Source of the DNA: Candidatus Scalindua sp.
GTDB taxonomy: Bacteria; Planctomycetota; Brocadiia; Brocadiales; Scalinduaceae
Assembly (NCBI GenBank): GCA_030748215.1
Contig: JASMMK010000010.1
Location: forward strand, 25,611-89,610
Direction: 5' to 3'
DNA length: 64,000 bases
Under the pieces are notes generated by a model. It was not told the origin of the DNA and ran no database searches. It saw only the letters and a list, made by a program, of their open reading frames with translations. Both the position numbers and the translations under genes were made by a program. This document shows positions 61,065 through 64,000 of this stretch, in pieces (the stretch's first letter is position 1; each line of letters begins with the position of its first letter).

Positions 61065-62627
61065 ATGAAAAAAAATATTTTATTAATTGGCTTTGCAGTC
61101 TTTTCTCTAGCGGGGATGTTGTTTGCCGCTTTTCCCACGGACTCGCAGGCAGTCCCACCATTTGCCAGGAAATATAAGACTGCGTGTACGACTTGCCACT
61201 GGGGAACATTCCCTAAGCTTAATGCATTTGGTAATGCGTTTAAGGCGAATGGCCTGAGGATGCCAGGCGGTGGCGATGAGGTCTTTGTGAAGGATGAGCC
61301 GGTAGCAATGGGCGCTTCTGCCTGGTCAAAATTGTTCCCAAAGGCTGTATGGCCGGGTGATGTTCCGGGAATGCCGCCTATAGGCGTATTAACTAAGTTT
61401 GGTATGACAGCCACACGTGAAAGGCCGCAGGGCGTTCGAGGTGGTGATGATGATGGAAGTCCATTAAGGGCTCAAGATCTACAGTTTAATGGTTTTGAAG
61501 ATTTAGAGGTGCTTGTAGGAATGACCTTTGGTGAGACCATGTCATTTTTTGCCGCTGGTAAGTGGAACGATTTGGAAAGGGCTTATCTTAACTATACTCC
61601 ATTCATCAAAGGAGAACAGGGACTGGTTAATGTTAGAGTTGGTAGAATTGACACACGCGTTAATCCCGTGTCTAACCATCTAAAGCAGATTCGAAATCGT
61701 AACTATCTCATGAATGAAATGCCAACGATAGCGACTGGAAACTTCTTTGGGTTTCATCCCAACCAGTTAGGTATTGAGTTATGGGGTAGTATGAATGGCC
61801 CCGGTGGCAAAGGCGGCCTTGAATATGCAGTCGGTATTGTTAATGGGCATTGGGGAGAAGGATCAGAAAACCTCATCGGTACTGGTGATGTAGATACTAT
61901 TAAAACCAATATGACTACTGCCGGAGCAGGTATAGGCAATGAAATAAATAACGGTAAAGACTATTATGCTATGGTCTCTTACAAGCTGTGGGGTATGGGC
62001 GTACTTGGTGAAGAGTCGGTGGATGACTCACTGGTGGCCAAAGAGAACTGGCAGGACAACTCAGTCAGGATAAAGGGTTATTGGTATCATGGTACAACCG
62101 GTGCTTATGTTGATAACGCGACAAGCGCTGCAACCGGTGATTTCGGAAATCCGTTAATTGGTGGTGGCCACTTTGATGACAGTGCAAATGAATTCGATCG
62201 TTATGGTGTTGTCCTTGAAGCTAACTGGTGGAACTTGGCATTTATGGCGGCAGCAGCATTTATGGAAGACGATATATCCGGCACAATAACATATGCTGCA
62301 TCCGGTGGTTTGCCGCAAGAGTCGGGTAGTAGTTTTGATACAAATATCTATACCGCTGAGGTAAACTGGGTTGCTCTTCCATGGCTGATACCTTCCATGA
62401 GAGTTGAGAATGTCAACCCGGATTATGACGCAAGAGATATTGAGTCGTTTACGAGGTATACCTTTGAGACCAGACTGATTACAAGGGCAAATACAACTGT
62501 TAACATAGGAGGAAGCTTTTCGAACTACATGGATTCAGAATCAATTGGTGGTGTAGATGTACCTAGTTATGATTTAAACCAGGCATCAGATGATGCTTGC
62601 TGGATACAGACAGAAGTTGCCTTCTAG
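61065..62627 (+). CDS. Outer-membrane barrel-like protein with N-terminal c-type haem motif
   Basis: Predicted 520 aa. Signal peptide to about Ala29 (ILLIGFAVFSLAGMLFAAF). The mature start carries one CxxCH (Cys41, Cys44, His45; KYKTACTTCHWGTFPKLNAF), then a long Gly/Asn/Tyr-rich region with alternating residues and aromatic ends suited to beta strands (NLERAYLNYTPFIKGEQGLV; VRVGRIDTRVNP), closing with a phenylalanine (TEVAF) as barrel proteins do. Similar haem-plus-barrel proteins occur in metal- and nitrite-oxidising bacteria. AAAGGAG lies upstream. Electron transfer across the outer membrane is a possibility only. Confidence 0.82.
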   Translation: MKKNILLIGFAVFSLAGMLFAAFPTDSQAVPPFARKYKTACTTCHWGTFPKLNAFGNAFKANGLRMPGGGDEVFVKDEPVAMGASAWSKLFPKAVWPGDVPGMPPIGVLTKFGMTATRERPQGVRGGDDDGSPLRAQDLQFNGFEDLEVLVGMTFGETMSFFAAGKWNDLERAYLNYTPFIKGEQGLVNVRVGRIDTRVNPVSNHLKQIRNRNYLMNEMPTIATGNFFGFHPNQLGIELWGSMNGPGGKGGLEYAVGIVNGHWGEGSENLIGTGDVDTIKTNMTTAGAGIGNEINNGKDYYAMVSYKLWGMGVLGEESVDDSLVAKENWQDNSVRIKGYWYHGTTGAYVDNATSAATGDFGNPLIGGGHFDDSANEFDRYGVVLEANWWNLAFMAAAAFMEDDISGTITYAASGGLPQESGSSFDTNIYTAEVNWVALPWLIPSMRVENVNPDYDARDIESFTRYTFETRLITRANTTVNIGGSFSNYMDSESIGGVDVPSYDLNQASDDACWIQTEVAF

Positions 62628-62751
62628 GTTAATTTCAATTTCAAATTTGATAGCAGCACGGATGAGCGTAAATTTGTTAGTCCGTGCGTAATATGTAAAC
62701 CATTCCTGTAGAGTTATGTTATTACTCCACAAGGATGACGACGATGAATGA

Positions 62752-62808
62752 ACAGAAACCCGGGTCAAATCTAAGCCTCCCCGGGTATATTAAGGCCCGG
62801 GTTTCTGT
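62752..62808 (+). terminator. Long perfect stem downstream of the barrel gene
   Basis: ACAGAAACCCGGG pairs exactly with CCCGGGTTTCTGT, 13 bp. A 31-base loop holds another CCCCGGG. It lies 124 bases past the stop codon and about 90 bases before the cupredoxin gene. No T-run, so perhaps a Rho-assisted terminator. Confidence 0.5.
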
Positions 62809-62898
62809 CATTTGTTACTGAAGAGTTACGTTAGTGTCGTGTTACAGATTACGTATGTTTTGTTCGCCATTTAGACAGTGAAAGGGGATTTTGAAATT

Positions 62899-63594
62899 AT
62901 GAGAAAACTACATTTAACAATACTTGCTTTTTTAGCACTGTTTCTGCTTACAGCAGATCTGAGGGCCCAGGATGAATCTCAAAATATGCAGGAAAAGCTG
63001 CAAAATGCCATGCAGAAATTAAAGAAGGAGATAAGGTCAGACGTTGCGGTAGAAAATTCCGGAATGATCACCGGCAAAGTAAAATGCAGTAGAGCAAGAC
63101 ATTCAGGTGATACCGTTGTCTATATTGAGGAGGCAGGGGATAACGATTATGATCCGCCAACAGAACACGGCGTAGTCGATCAGTTAAACCTGATCTTTCT
63201 CCCCCATGTCCTGGCCGTACAGAAAGGTACAACTATCGATTTCCCAAACAGTGATCTGGTCAGGCATAATGTGTTTTCCACCCCTGACTGCTGTAATCAA
63301 TTTAATCTGGGAACGTATGATGTTGGTACCTCAAAACCCATAACTTTCAACGAGTCATGTGAAATACCTCTTCTCTGCAACGTACATGCTGAGATGTCCG
63401 CATATGTTGTAGTACTGGATAACCCGTATTTTGGTGTTACAGAAATGGATGGAAGTTTCAGGATTGAAAATGTTCCTCCCGGCGCATACAGGCTGAAGAC
63501 ATGGCATGAGAAACTGAGGTCTGTAGAACAGGAAGTAAAGGTTGAAGGCGGCAAGACAGTAGAGGTGAGCTTTTTGATGAAGAAGCGCAAGTAA
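62899..63594 (+). CDS. Exported cupredoxin with C-terminal carboxypeptidase-regulatory-like domain
   Basis: Predicted 231 aa from ATG 62899 (the GTG at 62878 would add seven residues). Signal peptide (HLTILAFLALFLLTADLRAQ), a short helix, then a plastocyanin-like fold with copper ligands: His in DLVRHNVFSTP, and Cys, His and Met in LLCNVHAEMSAY. The final ~60 residues (GVTEMDGSFRIENVPPGAY) form a carboxypeptidase-regulatory-like beta domain, as in MauL-type proteins. It should be a periplasmic copper protein moving electrons beside the haem barrel and the following cytochrome. Confidence 0.88.
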   Translation: MRKLHLTILAFLALFLLTADLRAQDESQNMQEKLQNAMQKLKKEIRSDVAVENSGMITGKVKCSRARHSGDTVVYIEEAGDNDYDPPTEHGVVDQLNLIFLPHVLAVQKGTTIDFPNSDLVRHNVFSTPDCCNQFNLGTYDVGTSKPITFNESCEIPLLCNVHAEMSAYVVVLDNPYFGVTEMDGSFRIENVPPGAYRLKTWHEKLRSVEQEVKVEGGKTVEVSFLMKKRK

Positions 63595-63627
63595 ATGTCA
63601 TTCGCTAATACTTAAATATACTTCACC

Positions 63628-64000
63628 ATGAAAAGAGAAGAAGAAAAATCATATGCTGGTCTGTTTCTGTTTCTAAGTTTTATACTTGTACTGACGATGG
63701 CATGGGCTGTGTGGGATGAAGCGATAGGAAAGAGGCCATGGAAAATGTATCAAACCAGGTTTTATAAGTTAGAGCGAGAGAAGGCTGGAGGGGAATACGG
63801 TGAGTCGATGGTGAAATTGAAATCGCTAAGGCCGTCGTTGCAGGCATACCAGGTACGCTTTGAGGATATTAACGAGTCGGACAGGTGTATGTCGTGTCAC
63901 GTTGGTATTAACCGGAAAGAGAGCGTTTCCGGGGAGCAGCCGTATGCAAGTCATTCAAGGAGGGATGTCTATCTTGGCAATCATCCACCGGAGCAGTTTG
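63628..64000 (+). CDS. Membrane-anchored c-type cytochrome, N-terminal part, cut by window edge
   Basis: ATG at 63628, open to the end of the window (124 codons). The N-terminus is KREEEKSYAGLFLFLSF, one membrane helix (ILVLTMAWAVW), then a soluble part with DEAIGKRPWKMYQTRFY and a haem motif in SDRCMSCHVGINRKES; more haems probably lie beyond the edge. It follows the cupredoxin gene by 33 bases on the same strand. Such anchored multihaem subunits occur in respiratory complexes of anammox and related bacteria. Confidence 0.8.
   Translation, partial: MKREEEKSYAGLFLFLSFILVLTMAWAVWDEAIGKRPWKMYQTRFYKLEREKAGGEYGESMVKLKSLRPSLQAYQVRFEDINESDRCMSCHVGINRKESVSGEQPYASHSRRDVYLGNHPPEQF

Overview
The window looks like chromosomal DNA of a Gram-negative, mostly anaerobic, cytochrome-rich autotroph. 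The best guess is an anammox-type planctomycete (order Brocadiales, Scalindua/Kuenenia/Brocadia-like). This rests on AT-rich DNA with low-GC codon use, many c-type haem proteins, ferredoxin-linked 2-oxoacid metabolism, a large superoxide reductase/rubrerythrin complement, a cbb3 oxidase, lipid A synthesis (lpxB), and spacers full of short dispersed repeats. No hydrazine synthase or hydrazine dehydrogenase lies in the window, so the assignment is an inference.

Layout. 1-2.5 kb: the 5' part of an SNase-like nuclease, an FKBP isomerase, an ORF6N protein and a YbaK deacylase, all on the minus strand. 2.9-8.4 kb: a plus-strand operon for a 2-oxoacid (probably 2-oxoglutarate):ferredoxin oxidoreductase with two flavoprotein partners. 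8.6-20.5 kb: a long minus-strand run holding acetolactate synthase-like and aldehyde dehydrogenase genes, a diiron/haem-oxygenase-fold candidate, a Tll0287-type cytochrome, superoxide reductase, fumarase/aspartase, an FMN reductase-like protein, a tetrahaem cytochrome, a START protein and citrate synthase. 21-24.8 kb: an oxygen-defence island (Tat-exported superoxide reductase, FAD reductase with a C-terminal Cys4 ribbon, three desulforedoxin-like proteins, two rubrerythrins). 25.3-33.6 kb: cytochrome c', then a cbb3 oxidase cluster in the order ccoI-ccoS-ccoNO(fused)-ccoQ-ccoP(one haem)-ccoG-safE.

34-40 kb: a second FKBP, a GIY-YIG nuclease beside tRNA-Asn, and the minus-strand set gap-pgk-rpe-accD. 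40-48 kb: a lipoprotein, a possible structured RNA, an epimerase, and a cluster in which a coiled-coil/FxLYD-like protein and two SPFH/band-7 membrane proteins all carry histidine-rich tracts. 48-60 kb: trpE, a Bax-inhibitor-like protein, bioA, a large TPR protein, a partial lpxB copy, a B12-binding radical SAM enzyme, full lpxB and a Ca2+/Na+ antiporter. 60.6-64 kb: a likely free-standing small RNA with its own promoter and terminator, then a haem-tagged outer-membrane barrel protein, a cupredoxin and a membrane-anchored cytochrome c cut by the window edge.

Together the genes cover part of the TCA cycle (citrate synthase, 2-oxoacid oxidoreductase, fumarase candidate), triose-phosphate metabolism, oxygen and superoxide removal, and terminal oxidase assembly. 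The strongest candidates for undescribed biology are the His-rich SPFH/FxLYD cluster (43.0-48.0 kb), the desulforedoxin-rich defence operon, the RNA candidate near 60.7 kb, and the partial duplications beside tRNA-Asn and around the radical SAM gene. All calls come from reading sequence motifs; no database search was run.
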